From contig JBDOQK010000013.1 in NCBI GenBank assembly GCA_040437565.1, forward strand, positions 496,001 through 560,000: DNA of 64,000 nucleotides, given 5' to 3'. Position numbers and translations under genes: made by a program. Shown here piece after piece: positions 40,571 through 51,560 of this stretch (positions within the stretch are counted from its first letter, which is position 1; each line of letters begins with the position of its first letter). This stretch comes from Albugo candida (lineage: Eukaryota > Oomycota > Peronosporomycetes > Albuginales). The notes beneath the pieces were generated by a model. The model did no database searches. It worked only from the letters and a program-made list of their open reading frames with translations, and was not told the DNA's origin.

Positions 40571-42076
40571 TCAGAACGCTGCAGATCGACGTCTTGTCAC
40601 AGTCCGAGAATCATGTACCTTCCGATTCCGTTTCTGCACAGTTGAAACTTCGTAATCTGAGTATCTCATCGGCCTTGGAGGCAAATACGCGGATTCTATT
40701 TTAATGATCACAAGTGGTCTAACATCACAATGCGATCGCCGTTCATACAGTGTAGTCGTCCAAAGGATTTTATCTGACTTGTCCGCATGGAAAATTTCCA
40801 ACTCGCGAAAAAGGCACTTGATATAATTCGGATCATCATCGGGATATTCGACTGCGCCAATTTCAGCAACTTCCACTTGGTATATGGCTAATTCGTCCTC
40901 AGATAAGCTCGCATGATTTCTTTGACGAGCGCTCTGCCCTTGCAGTTGAGGTAAAATGCTTTCCGGTCGAAGCATTATTGAGGTACAGGAATTTTCCTTG
41001 TGCATACACGCGAACCGAGCCCATACAATAGCTTTATATTCGTTCTGAATCTGTGTGGTTGCTCTGAAAATGCCAAATAGAGTTTTCATAATGCTCAATT
41101 TGTATCCTTGCTTCTGGCAGCATTGTAAACACTTAATACGTTGATCAGGTAGAAAAGTGACCACAGCCATATTAATAGAGCGTCGATTAGTTTGATATAA
41201 TATTTGAGGTGGTTCCGTTGCATCATTTTCACATGCTGGTATGACCCCACATTTCGATCGCAATAAAGTTTTTTGTGTGGCGTTTAGCGTGAAACGTTTA
41301 AGACGAAATTTCCTTATTCCTTGGTTCGACAGAATCATCGGGTTGGCCGAACAGGAACGTAGCACGTCAAGACATTTTGTCATTTTGTCAATTTTCACCT
41401 CCACCTCAACATTGAGCTCGTTGTGATCCTTCAATGTTTCAAGCAGTGAGCTAGCATACTTTGACTGTAACTGCTGATCAATTTCCAAGTCGAACTCGGG
41501 TCCCAAATGTTCCCCTTCGCCCATCGCACGTTTGAGCAATTCAACTGTAGTGAATTTAAAATTGCTTGATCTTTCCAGCGTCTCGATGTTAGACCTCATT
41601 CCGCGACACCAGTATAACTTGAACTCACGATAATGCCAGATGATCGTATATTCCTTGACTAGGGCGACGTTATACTTGGCAAGTGCTTTCCGTTGAGCTG
41701 TAGAGGAAAATATCGCAAAGTCGAGCGGATCATCAAATGCATCAGGATGATCGGAATTCAGCTGACTAAAACTTTCAACGACGCAATAACCTGGTAGGAT
41801 TGCATTGATGCTTTCCTGTATGAAAGTTGTTTTTGTGTAGATGTCGATTGTTGCGGAATTGCTGCCGATATTTACTGGCATAAATCTTTTGACCCCTGCG
41901 TTGATAATGGCATCATAACACTTAAATAGAGGTGTCAAAGTGTGCGATAATCGTATTCGGTACTTATTGTACGTTGTGTATTGCGCATAATGTAACGGCA
42001 ACCAAATATATACGATCAGTTGCGTAATCCAATTGCAGAGGCGCGCTGGTTGTCTCGATACCATTGAAAGTTGCAT
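40571..42076 (-). CDS. Orphan protein, 501 aa, with N-terminal hydrophobic segment
   Basis: A single uninterrupted frame with ATG at 42074-42076. After a short polar start there is a hydrophobic stretch (about residues 14-33, CNWITQLIVYIWLPLHYAQ) that could be a signal peptide or signal anchor. The rest is mixed alpha/beta with 13 or so cysteines, an Asp/Glu-rich patch (VEYPDDDPNYIKCLF) and a strongly basic C-terminus (KRNRKVHDSRTVTRRRS). No RXLR, CHxC, LFLAK or RING motif seen. No family recognised. Gene-length conservation of an open frame in an otherwise decayed region argues it is real. It could be a lineage-specific secreted or membrane protein; function unknown. Confidence 0.62.
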   Translation of the reverse strand: MQLSMVSRQPARLCNWITQLIVYIWLPLHYAQYTTYNKYRIRLSHTLTPLFKCYDAIINAGVKRFMPVNIGSNSATIDIYTKTTFIQESINAILPGYCVVESFSQLNSDHPDAFDDPLDFAIFSSTAQRKALAKYNVALVKEYTIIWHYREFKLYWCRGMRSNIETLERSSNFKFTTVELLKRAMGEGEHLGPEFDLEIDQQLQSKYASSLLETLKDHNELNVEVEVKIDKMTKCLDVLRSCSANPMILSNQGIRKFRLKRFTLNATQKTLLRSKCGVIPACENDATEPPQILYQTNRRSINMAVVTFLPDQRIKCLQCCQKQGYKLSIMKTLFGIFRATTQIQNEYKAIVWARFACMHKENSCTSIMLRPESILPQLQGQSARQRNHASLSEDELAIYQVEVAEIGAVEYPDDDPNYIKCLFRELEIFHADKSDKILWTTTLYERRSHCDVRPLVIIKIESAYLPPRPMRYSDYEVSTVQKRNRKVHDSRTVTRRRSAAF

Positions 42077-44199
42077 GGTGTGCTATGGAGGGTGAATACC
42101 AAAGTGGTGTTACTCCTCCTCGACTTTTCGAAAGCATTCTTTTTTATCTCATAAAAAATCAAGCACAACTTTATGGTAAAAAGGGCAGCTGTCTTTTTTT
42201 TGTTGCGAGAGCTAAACAGACTGTAAAGAAGCGCTTATCAGATCGCACATTAAAGCAAACCAGCGTTTTATGAGAATCTTACTTTCAATCGCGATTTGAC
42301 TTGTACTCTGGATCACGCACTAAAGACCAAATCAGTACTCGTGTCGCTGTCATAGTATGGTCAATGTCATATTTATAGATTGGTATGCGCTTGGAGCATC
42401 TCGCGCACGTGATACTCGTGCCCATCCGCGTATCATATATATTTATACATTTTAAGTGTATTTATTACACATTATTGCTATATATGGCCGCATCAGTATA
42501 AGGTGTCTATATTGCTAGAATTAGACTAAGGGACTTCTCTAGATGCTTCTCTAGATACCTAGGCTATCTCCAATAACATATATACATATATAAAGGGGAG
42601 CGCCTATAATAACATCCCCTTTGGCTACGCTCACATCCCTCCCAATTTAGGAGCCAATAAGATCATTCCGTATCAATACTGCATCACTCACGTGACAATC
42701 AGCAATCATTTATCACAAACCCGTACAAACAATAGACACAGAAAAATTGGAGCATATCAGCGAATAGTCATTCTATGGTGACTTCATGGACGAGAAGCAA
42801 GGGCTATTTGCTAAAAGCATGACAATCTCGATAAGTATTTTTGAGGTGTAGTAGATGAAAATCATAATATAGCAATACACAATTAGTCTTTCCATGTCCT
42901 TGATCCAACGGCAATAAAATCTGATCAATTTACAGATGGATAGAACGCAACTTCACACCAATCAGATGGTAAGAAGAGAGGATACCATGGCTACGTCATT
43001 CCATGTTACTGACATTGGAGCATAAGTAGCAACGCATCGCTACCCGAAGGCTCAAAATGATGAAGTAAATAACTGTACATCGATGCTATTATCCAAAAGC
43101 CTTACTTATAGCAACATGATGAGTATTCGATAAAAAACGAATGAAAATAAGCAGAGATAGGCAGCGCGATTATATTTTGCTATATGTGAGTAGGAAATCG
43201 GCTTTTGACTGCAACCAGAAAGCTAAGAGGCTGAGTTGCATTCAAAACTTCTCAATTTTCCGGCTACTATGTAACCCCCCAATTTATTACAAAACAACTC
43301 GAGAAACAACTTTTTTCAAATCTTTCCTCTCGAAAACAATGGTTCAAGTCGACATATCGACACAAACCAGGATGCTAACGGTGGTACAGGTGGTACTGTC
43401 ACTGCCTCGTCATAGGGTGGGCCAAAGGCAACTAACTTCAACTGGTGATGATAAAAATCGTCCAACCTTGGCGGATATTATCAAGTCCCAGGAGTCCTTC
43501 CGTAAGGACCAGGCTAGAGAGCTCGAGCGAAATTTCGCGTAGAGCTCCCAAAGCCGAAAGCCTCGGATACCCGAGGCTATATTAAAACTTTATGCAGACA
43601 GGGACCATCAAAAGTGGTCGGTCTTTGGATGCAAAGTTGGAGGCAGCGAAGCCTTTTAAGGTCTCCAAGGTCACCTACCCCATGATTCTGGAGACAGGTC
43701 AAGCGTTGGTGCGTACACCAAATGGGTAAATCCTGTCCTCACTCATGGAAATCCAGTATTCGAGAGCCTACTGGAGAGCAGAGCCAGTGATCAAGTATCG
43801 AAAATGCCTGGTGGCAATCTTCGGGTGATGGTTTCACCGAGGATGCATGTCAAAAGCTGGAGTATCAGCCAGTAAGCACCCTCGGGGCTCAACGGGGAGT
43901 TTGATTCTCTTGAACCCAAGTACTTTCTTCGACATATTTGGAATGGGCGTGGAGGAAGAACGGATTCCATTTATGATCCCTTCCCGGTCTAGGATGTCCA
44001 GTAGTCTTTTCTACTTTCAGAGAAACTGGTCCGTGTAAGGGAGTAGTGATGTCGACGTGAAGAGTGCACATTATTACTACTACTTTCCCTTCACAGCTTT
44101 CCCGCATTGGTAAAGTATGCGAGCAAATTGAGCACGGGAAGCTGCTGTATCTGGTGAGAGGAAAAAATGCTCCTATTCCTTCGGAACGACCACGGTTTG
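42077..44199. other. AT-rich, gene-poor stretch before the LINE relic
   Basis: About 2.1 kb. Around 42480-42640 a TATA-like run (tatatacatatataaagg) is followed by a short G/C-rich block and AATAAGA-like signal, as in a promoter or a solo terminal repeat; not proven. From 43330 to 44100 broken frames continue in the direction of the LINE reverse transcriptase and may be its 5' part. Confidence 0.4.
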
Positions 44200-45956
44200 G
44201 TCAACGTGGTCCTTATTGCTTGGATCTGGGAGAAGCCAGTTATGGATGGACTACCAGCTGCATTTTATTAGCTTCATACGGAAACGTTTGGCGAGTGTCT
44301 GAAAATCACGTTCGAATATTATCTGGAAAGAGGTATCTTACTTCGATCAGAACGTCACTCGGCAATAACATTATTGTATAAAAAAGGATCACGAGGTGAT
44401 CCTGGCAACTATTGACCGATCGCACTTTTTTGCGTCGATGTGAATTTACTTCCAGAAGTTTGGCGTATCGATTGCAACGTTTTTTGACAAAATTGATTCA
44501 TCAAGATCAGAAAGCATTTGTGCGAGGAAGGTCGATGCATCACCATATTCGACATCTCACCGACATCCAAGACTTGNNNNNNNNNNNNNNNNNNNNNNNN
44601 NNNNNNNNNNNNNNNNNNNNNNNNNNNNNNNNNNNNNNNNNNNNNNNNNNNNNNNNNNNNNNNNNNNNNNNNNNNNTTTTGCGTCGATGTGAATTTACTT
44701 CCAGAAGTTTGGCGTATCGATTGCAACGTTTTTTGACAAAATTGATTCATCAAGATCAGAAAGCATTTGTGCGAGGAAGGTCGATGCATCACCATATTCG
44801 ACATCTCACCGACATCCAAGACTTGGTCACCCATCGTGGGGAGAAAGATTAAACGAATTTTCTCGACTTTGAGAAAGCTTATGATAGAGTCAATTGGACG
44901 TACATGTTTCGAGTTTTGGAAAAAATGGGCGTTGGAAAAGTTCTATCGACTGGGTTCGTCTATTGTACACCAAATTGAAGGCGCGGTTGATGATTAATTA
45001 AAATAGTATACCGTCCATTACAACATCGTGGAGTGAAACAAGGCGATCCTCTCTCAGCATTACTTTTTTTGATGTCGATCGAAACTTTGGGAAATATACT
45101 TCGACAACATGAATAAGATGGCTTTTGGATAAATAGATCGACTGTCGCAACTGGTTTACCTTTTGCGAACGATTTGACATTCATTTCAGAGACACCAAAT
45201 CGTGTTTTGCCACAGCTTAAACTCGTTCAGGTTTATTGCGATGGATCTGGTTCGAAGCTCGACTGGGTCCGGATGATTCGGTCAAGTATTTGCGCATGAA
45301 GTTCGCCTAGTCACCTACTCATTCGATGGTTATTTCAGCTCTCGACAAGCGTTTTTACGATGGGTTTGGTGTATGGTTTCGACGTGCACGAAATGTCTGT
45401 AGTCGAAAACTGCTTGTGCAGACGATGTATTATCCCGTCGGTAACATCACACGATGCACGTGGACACAGTAGCAGAGACTGTTCGACAGTCGCAGTCGAT
45501 GCTAAATCGATTTGTGCTTAGTCGAAAACAGAAAAATTATTTAATCACGTTCACTTTATCAGCAAAGAATTCAATACCTTCGTCGACAATATAGTGGAGT
45601 GGGAGTTTTTTTTGCTGGACTGACTGAAGCTACAACGAATCCAATTCCTTCAGCAGCTCGCATGCCATGCGTTGACAATTATTCCTGCGAATTGTGATCG
45701 ACAGAATTATTACAAGTTATCCAACCTCTGTTTGGACCACACAAGCCGACGGACATATTCGCCATCGCACCACATCGGCATGGCAAATGGCGTTTAATTG
45801 GAGAACACATCTTCTTGGTGGAAACACGCATTTTAAAATGAGGCATCAGATGGATTGGAGCATTAAAGATTTCATTTTTAATGTTATACAATGCCGTCAG
45901 TACTACATGGAAGAACCGATGTGGTTGTACTCGGACCAAGGATTTAGAAATACCCC
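44200..45956 (+). mobile_element. LINE-type retrotransposon relic (reverse transcriptase part)
   Basis: Translating in shifting frames gives the classic LINE order: DGLPAAFY (about 44238-44262), AITLLYKKGSRGDPGNY (about 44360-44410), a run to RGRSMHHHI, DFEKAYDRVNW (about 44866-44898), GVKQGDPLSALLF (about 45030-45070) and PFANDLTF (about 45157-45181), where the first catalytic Asp of FADD is Asn. Several stops and frameshifts interrupt it, so it is dead. The gap at 44577-44676 lies inside. Sequence after the RT (to 45956) is weakly coding in the same direction. It is bordered on the right by the terminal repeat of the copia element. Family: L1/Tad-like clade not resolved. Confidence 0.8.
44428..44825. 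other. Assembly gap 5 with duplicated flanks
   Basis: 100 N at 44577-44676; 149 bp before (44428-44576) are repeated after it (44677-44825) with no mismatch noticed. It duplicates part of the LINE reverse transcriptase in the assembly. Confidence 0.93.
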
Positions 45957-46111
45957 TGCCTCTGTGTTTCAGTGCAAATGGGAAAATTGTTAGAAAATCT
46001 TATCATATGAAGTTCCTATATATCCCGTCCGCATACAAACTACAGCATCGCGAACGATGTTAAACAGCACGGTTGTTGTATGACGTCATTCATATCGGCC
46101 ATCTTCTAACA
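45957..46111 (-). repeat. Copia terminal repeat, 3' copy (left)
   Basis: About 155 bp, TG...CA, matching the right copy in order, including a shared TGACGTCAT and CATATCGGCCATC block. Confidence 0.8.
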
Positions 46112-49100
46112 ATCCTTTTTTTTGGCCGTGTTGTGACTTCTGCAAACTCACGAGTGCGTGCAGGCCGGCGAGCTTGCGAGAATCGAGCGCCTTCGTCAAT
46201 CTGTCGGCGATCATCTAATTTGACGTTATTCAGTGGGGTACAATAACCCCACGTCCCGCTTGATCACACACGAACTTCACCCATATGTCGATGTTCTTTG
46301 CTTTAGCAGGTGATGACTCACCTTCCAGGTTCTTGATCGCAGCCTGATTGTCAATCATGATTGCCATCGGTATAGAAATGACCAAGCCCAGCTCCTGCAG
46401 CAATTGACGGAGACGAAGTAACTCTCGTGCCGCGTCAGAAGAAGCGACGAATTCATCTTCCGTCGTGAACAGCGAAACAACAACCTATTTCCTGCACATC
46501 CAGCTGAAAATCATGCCATTTTTACCACGACGTCTCTGGTCGACAACTTCCGATCCGCCTCGTCCGATGCAAAATCTGCATCGCTGAAGGACTCAAGATT
46601 CAGCGGAGGCCCATTGCTAGGGTCAGCGACCATGTGGATTTTGAGTGTCTTGCTCCCCTTCAGGTAACGTACGATGCGATTTTCAATATTCTAATCGCGA
46701 AAAACTTGGCTGATGTGTCTGTATTGTTGCCTTATGAACAGAGAAAGCAGTGTCAGGACGGGCGCAACGTGACAACTATAGCAGACTGACCACAAGAGAT
46801 TGAAAATTCCTGACTATTGACTGGACTTAACTCCCATGAACTGGCAGCAAATCTTCATTAACCAAGGATAACTCCTAGCTATCGTCACCAATATCGTGCG
46901 CAAGTCCATCCCAGAATCACAAAGAGGATGATCGATCGCCTCTTCCTGATTTAGGATGTATCCACCTCACTAAATAGTGTTGATGCGCATTCTCCAAGCT
47001 GCTTGATGGACAAGAACGAAAGAGTTTTGAAGAAATCTTGAATCAACTCAGCATTTGTCTTTGTTATGAGAGGATCATCTACATGTACCCCAACCACGAT
47101 GATGTTCTCGTCAATAGCCTTGTAATAAAGGCGCATTTCCGTGATACAGCGCCCATATCCAGCTTCAATAAGTTTCATACGAAGTAATTGCTTCACAATC
47201 GACCGGCCTACTTAAAAATTTATAGTGTCTTCTACAATTTCAGCACAAGTTTACTGCTGCTTCCAGCTCCAAACCCTTGGAGCTCTTGAAGTGTAAACAC
47301 CATCCCGCCTGGTACATATAGATAAATGCCCAGCCATTTTCTTTGTCTCCCTGGGCATAGACGTTTGGTACGTCGCCATGGTGAGAAGGAACGCCTTAAA
47401 TAACCACCAAAGCCAATACAAATTACACCGTTGACATGTCCATGACTGCGGCAAAACTTGGAAAGGAATCAACTACAAAATTTTGCTCATTTCCCCTAGT
47501 AACGAGTCGAGCTTTGAATCTCTCAATTTGCCTTCGGCTTCAGTATTCGTATTGAAACCTACTTGCTGTGCAGCACATTGCTGCCATGAGGTCCTTCAAT
47601 GACTCTGAAAACTTCTAGGCGAATCAAAGCAGATATTTCTTCTTTTATCGCTTTATTCCATTCTTGTGCCTTGGAGCTCTTCTTTGCTTCGCCATACTTA
47701 GCTTGATTCCGCTCGACAATGTGGTTCACCACTTTTTCAGATATCTCCTTTTGCTAGCCTAGCCAGTAATCATCAGAATTATTGTTGTCGAGCGCGCCAC
47801 ATACTGTGATCTCTGCCGAGCCTTTTTCTTCTTCAATTTCGTAACGGCGTGAGTTACTGGATCTGCAGCATCATCTGAAAAGGCAATTGTCTCGTCATAT
47901 CCTTCTGACGTCTCACCTCTATCGACTGAAGTCCACGCTGAACATGCGAGTTTTGTACTGCAGTCAAAGTCTCGATATTCTTGACATGCTGAGTAACAAT
48001 GACCAACCTTTCTTTTTCTAAATAGACGCAAAATACCTTCATCTCATCACTCTTGCCGATGATTATTCAACTTGCGCTCGCTTTTGTAGAGAATTCTTGC
48101 GCGGTCTCTGTACACAGTACCTGTTGCGCCAAAAGCCACAATCGAACTCAAATCTGGTACTTTCCCAGTCCTATTTGTGTTAGAGTGGGTCGGGCTTCGA
48201 TTAAGCACACACGCTGCGTACTTCACGGCATTTCCCCAGAAATAGTACGTCAATCCACACGCGATCATCATGCAAATGGCCAAGGTTAAATGACTCCTGT
48301 GCATCCACTGCATTTCCATTCGACGTCTGGTCTCTAGACTCAGATTGACGTGTAACACCGGTGTTCTTGCAAGATTATCGATATTTTTATATTCTTCACG
48401 GCCATCAGTGCGAAAAACATGAACTTGGCAGTTAATCATTTTCTCGAAAAAGTCTAAAAATGTTTTGATTTCTTAGCTGCCACGACCTTGGTCCTGGCTA
48501 GAAAAATGCGCAATTTGACTTGTGGTTAACGAAAATTATCAGGCATCGATTATCCGGTCGATCCTTCGGTGTCATCTGTCTTTCCAAGTCACTGCATATT
48601 ACTCCTCAAATTCTTGGCCGTGTCTTGCTTCGACTGATCGTTCTTTGTCTGCTTTCCCTGCGCGCATGTTGAATACTGGGACGTTCCTTGTCATTTAGCT
48701 GTATCCCTGATTGCGGGTCTTTAGACATCCGCTAGATAATGTCATACCACAAATGGGTCATACGTTGATGGAACAGCATCAGAGTGCCGACTTGCATGTC
48801 TTTATCATCACTGGCAGTCAATTCTTCATTACTTACCTCCTTAATTACATCAAGTGAGCTCATGATTGGGCGGTTCGATTCGGCTTGAACCACTAGCGCA
48901 TTATCGTTCATTTGTACATCAAACGCTGCCGCACCAGTCTTGAAATTTACAAGTGACCGAAAACCATTTACATATGACAGTTTAAACACCTTTTGCTTCA
49001 GTTTTCCATACGATATAATGTTCCTCCTGATCAATGGGGCAAGGTGGACACGGTATGAGGAACCCCAACCACAGTTACATGAAGCAGAGCTGAAGCAACC

Positions 49101-50415
49101 ATCGTGACATGAAGCGATTTTTCCATCTAGTAACATGCACTCGCTTTCACAGTCACGAGGTTCTTCAAGCACTCTCTCGTCGTTCACAAGATTTCGACAG
49201 GACCTCCTGTCCCAGAATCTATTGATCTTAAACAATTTTTCGATCATGAGCTACAGCGAAAGTCATATATACACAACGTTCGTGTCCTTTTTCTCTTTCC
49301 ACGACAATTGAGTGCAATTTGTCCAGATTTGTTGCAATTGTAACAAGTTCGCGTATCGTTTCGTGGCGGTGCTGCTACTACATGAAGCACGACATCCTTC
49401 CCGGTAGCCTTTCCATCACGCACATCAGATTCGATCGCTTGCGCAAATGCGCTAGCTCCTCGGTGTTTCGCAAATAATTCACACGATTCTTATCGTACTT
49501 GTCCATGAGCGCGTGTCGGAGGTCAGTTGATGCGTACTGGACGATATTTCGAGCACTAGAACGCTTCAGGTCCTTTCTCGCGCTAAGCAGCCTGGTTGCT
49601 TGAGCTTGAGTGATAGTCGTCCGAACAGTCTGGTGAAAACATTCCATGATGTATTGAAGCGTCTATTGCTGCTACCACCAGATTCCTAGTTGCTTGTGGT
49701 AATACTGCTACGCGGCGCCACTCAGGTAGTGACCCAAGAGGTCAGCCTTGACTTCTGACCACTCGAAACCACACGCCATCTGAGCCAACACTAGCTGTCG
49801 AACGAAACGATGACCCCAATCCAAATATTCAGAACCTAGCCCTTCGAAGAGCTCCTTTCTATCAAATGGGCGAATGCAATAGACACTCTAAGTCCAACCA
49901 ACTGAGAAGAATTATTATCTGAAGGTACGTTGGGCGGTATGGATGCTTGCTGCGGCACCTTAGTCTGAGGCACTGGTTGACCTTGCCTCTTGGCTGCATA
50001 TTCCTGATGCTGACGGTACATCGAGCTCTATAAAAGTGGCACCCTTGGTACTGGACCTCGGACAGGTGGCGTCGTGTGCAGGAGCGCACTCAGCTCCATG
50101 CGCGACGAGCCAAAACTTCTTCCAAACGCAGACTGAAATACACGGAATTCGTGAGCGCCCTTGATGCACTCGTCTTCTTCTCTCTTGAGCCGTGATATCT
50201 CCAGGTGACTCATTGATCTTGCATCGCTTTCAATGACTCTAGTATCCTAAGGATCACATCACTGGAGGGACCTCTCACCTCGCGAGCATCTATCCCTGCA
50301 CTCTCGCTGGGTGAATATATGTCGACCCGTATGCGGCAGTCTGATGTCATTTGCGTGTCCTCGGCGCGCGTGGATACGACAGACGTCTTTGAGAGCATAA
50401 CCTATTAATTCCTGC

Positions 50416-50571
50416 TGCCTCTGTGTTTAAGTGCAAAAATGTGAAACTGCTATCAAATTTTATCATGAGCATTTCCTATGTATCCTGTCCGCATACAAAA
50501 TTCAACATCGCGCACCATTTTAGATAGCACGATCATCAAATGACGTCATACATATCGGCCATCTTTCAACA
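50416..50571 (-). repeat. Copia terminal repeat, 5' copy (right)
   Basis: About 156 bp, TG...CA, the partner of the copy at 45957-46111. Confidence 0.8.
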
Positions 50572-51560
50572 GAATTACATCATGAAGCTGCTACTCGTAA
50601 TACGAGTACGGAGAATGTATAGTACAATCTTGGAATGGTGGGTGAACCTTATCAGACGTTTCGTAAATCATTTGCTACATTTTTCGACATCCGAAGTCTT
50701 CAAGACGTTTTTCGAGAAAGTGACACATGGCCAACCAAGGAAGATTTCGTCGACATTTATTACAACGACGAAGAGCTGAACGCATCGGATATGGACGAAG
50801 AAAACTTATTGAGTCGAATTGACAATGAAGTCACTAAGGTATTACAGCGTATCCACTCGACGATTGGTGTTATCACCACTTGAATCCAACCAAACAAAAC
50901 TGGCAACTCGTTTTCCGCGGTAACACAAAGCACGGATGGAAAGCATTATTTTCCATCTATTCCACGCTCTCAACTTTCACGAATCGTCGGGAAACCCTCT
51001 CCAACCAACCAAGCGTCATCCGATATTGACGCATTGGCCATGACGGGAGCGATCGCACGCACAGGATTCAGAACATTTATGGCTACATAACGGCATCTTT
51101 GTAAACGTGTCGTACCAACTATAGAAGATCTACACTTTCGCTGGCCTTTAGGATGTTACCCGTTCGATCTCTTTTCTAAATTTCAAAGAATATTCAACCC
51201 GACATTATATTGTGCACACAACTTTCGTGTGGCGCAGTTGAATACGATCAACATCTCTTTCACGAGTGCGATAACAAATAAAAATAATTGAGTGAGCTTT
51301 GACTAGTTGGGATCAGTTTTGCTCATCACTACCACGTTAGACGCATATTGCATGTGCAATTGTGCCAGCACTACGGTCGGCATAGAAGGAATACCCGCAA
51401 ATCATATCCGATTTATGCCTTGAATTGTAAGCGGGGACGCTGCAATTCGTCTGGACCGGTCGAAAATCGACGTTTTTTCGATCAGCGATTAGTAACTCCG
51501 ACAGTTCCAGCACTTTCCAGGATTCACATCACGTTTGTTGGGCCCTTTCGGTAATTTTAA
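50572..51560 (+). mobile_element. Probable 3' part of the interrupted LINE
   Basis: Broken plus-strand frames continue directly after the right copia repeat: an acidic segment (MDEENLLSRIDNEVTKVLQRIH, split by 20-residue limit as MDEENLLSRID and NEVTKVLQRIH), then at about 51150-51280 a stretch reading ALPVRSLF-like and CGAVEYDQHLFHECD. That second stretch resembles the C-terminal Cys/His box of LINE ORF2 proteins (C-x-x-C...HLF..C). Same orientation as the reverse transcriptase on the other side of the copia element, so both parts may be one LINE split by the insertion. The junction is not proven. Confidence 0.5.

Larger units (their letters stand above)
45957..50571 (-). mobile_element. Ty1/copia LTR retrotransposon fossil
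   Basis: About 4.6 kb between two direct repeats of about 155 bp, both starting TG and ending CA. Coding direction is minus. Recognised parts, from right to left: gag region (about 49.3-50.4 kb) ending in a zinc-knuckle-like stretch, a GAG-pre-integrase/protease region (about 48.7-49.3 kb), integrase (about 48.0-48.5 kb), reverse transcriptase (about 46.9-47.5 kb) and RNase H (about 46.2-46.7 kb). That order is the copia order. A polypurine tract lies just inside the left repeat. The element is broken by many (more than ten) interruptions. Its terminal repeats have diverged by roughly 15 percent, which points to an old insertion. No clear target-site duplication was seen. Confidence 0.85.

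Noticed and set aside
42480-42640. TATA-like run and nearby blocks as a solo terminal repeat
   Set aside because: No second copy in the window and no defined ends, so it cannot be distinguished from AT-rich DNA.
43141-43542. 133-codon frame upstream of the LINE relic
   Set aside because: No domain; in a decayed region and possibly part of the LINE 5' end. Not enough to call a gene.
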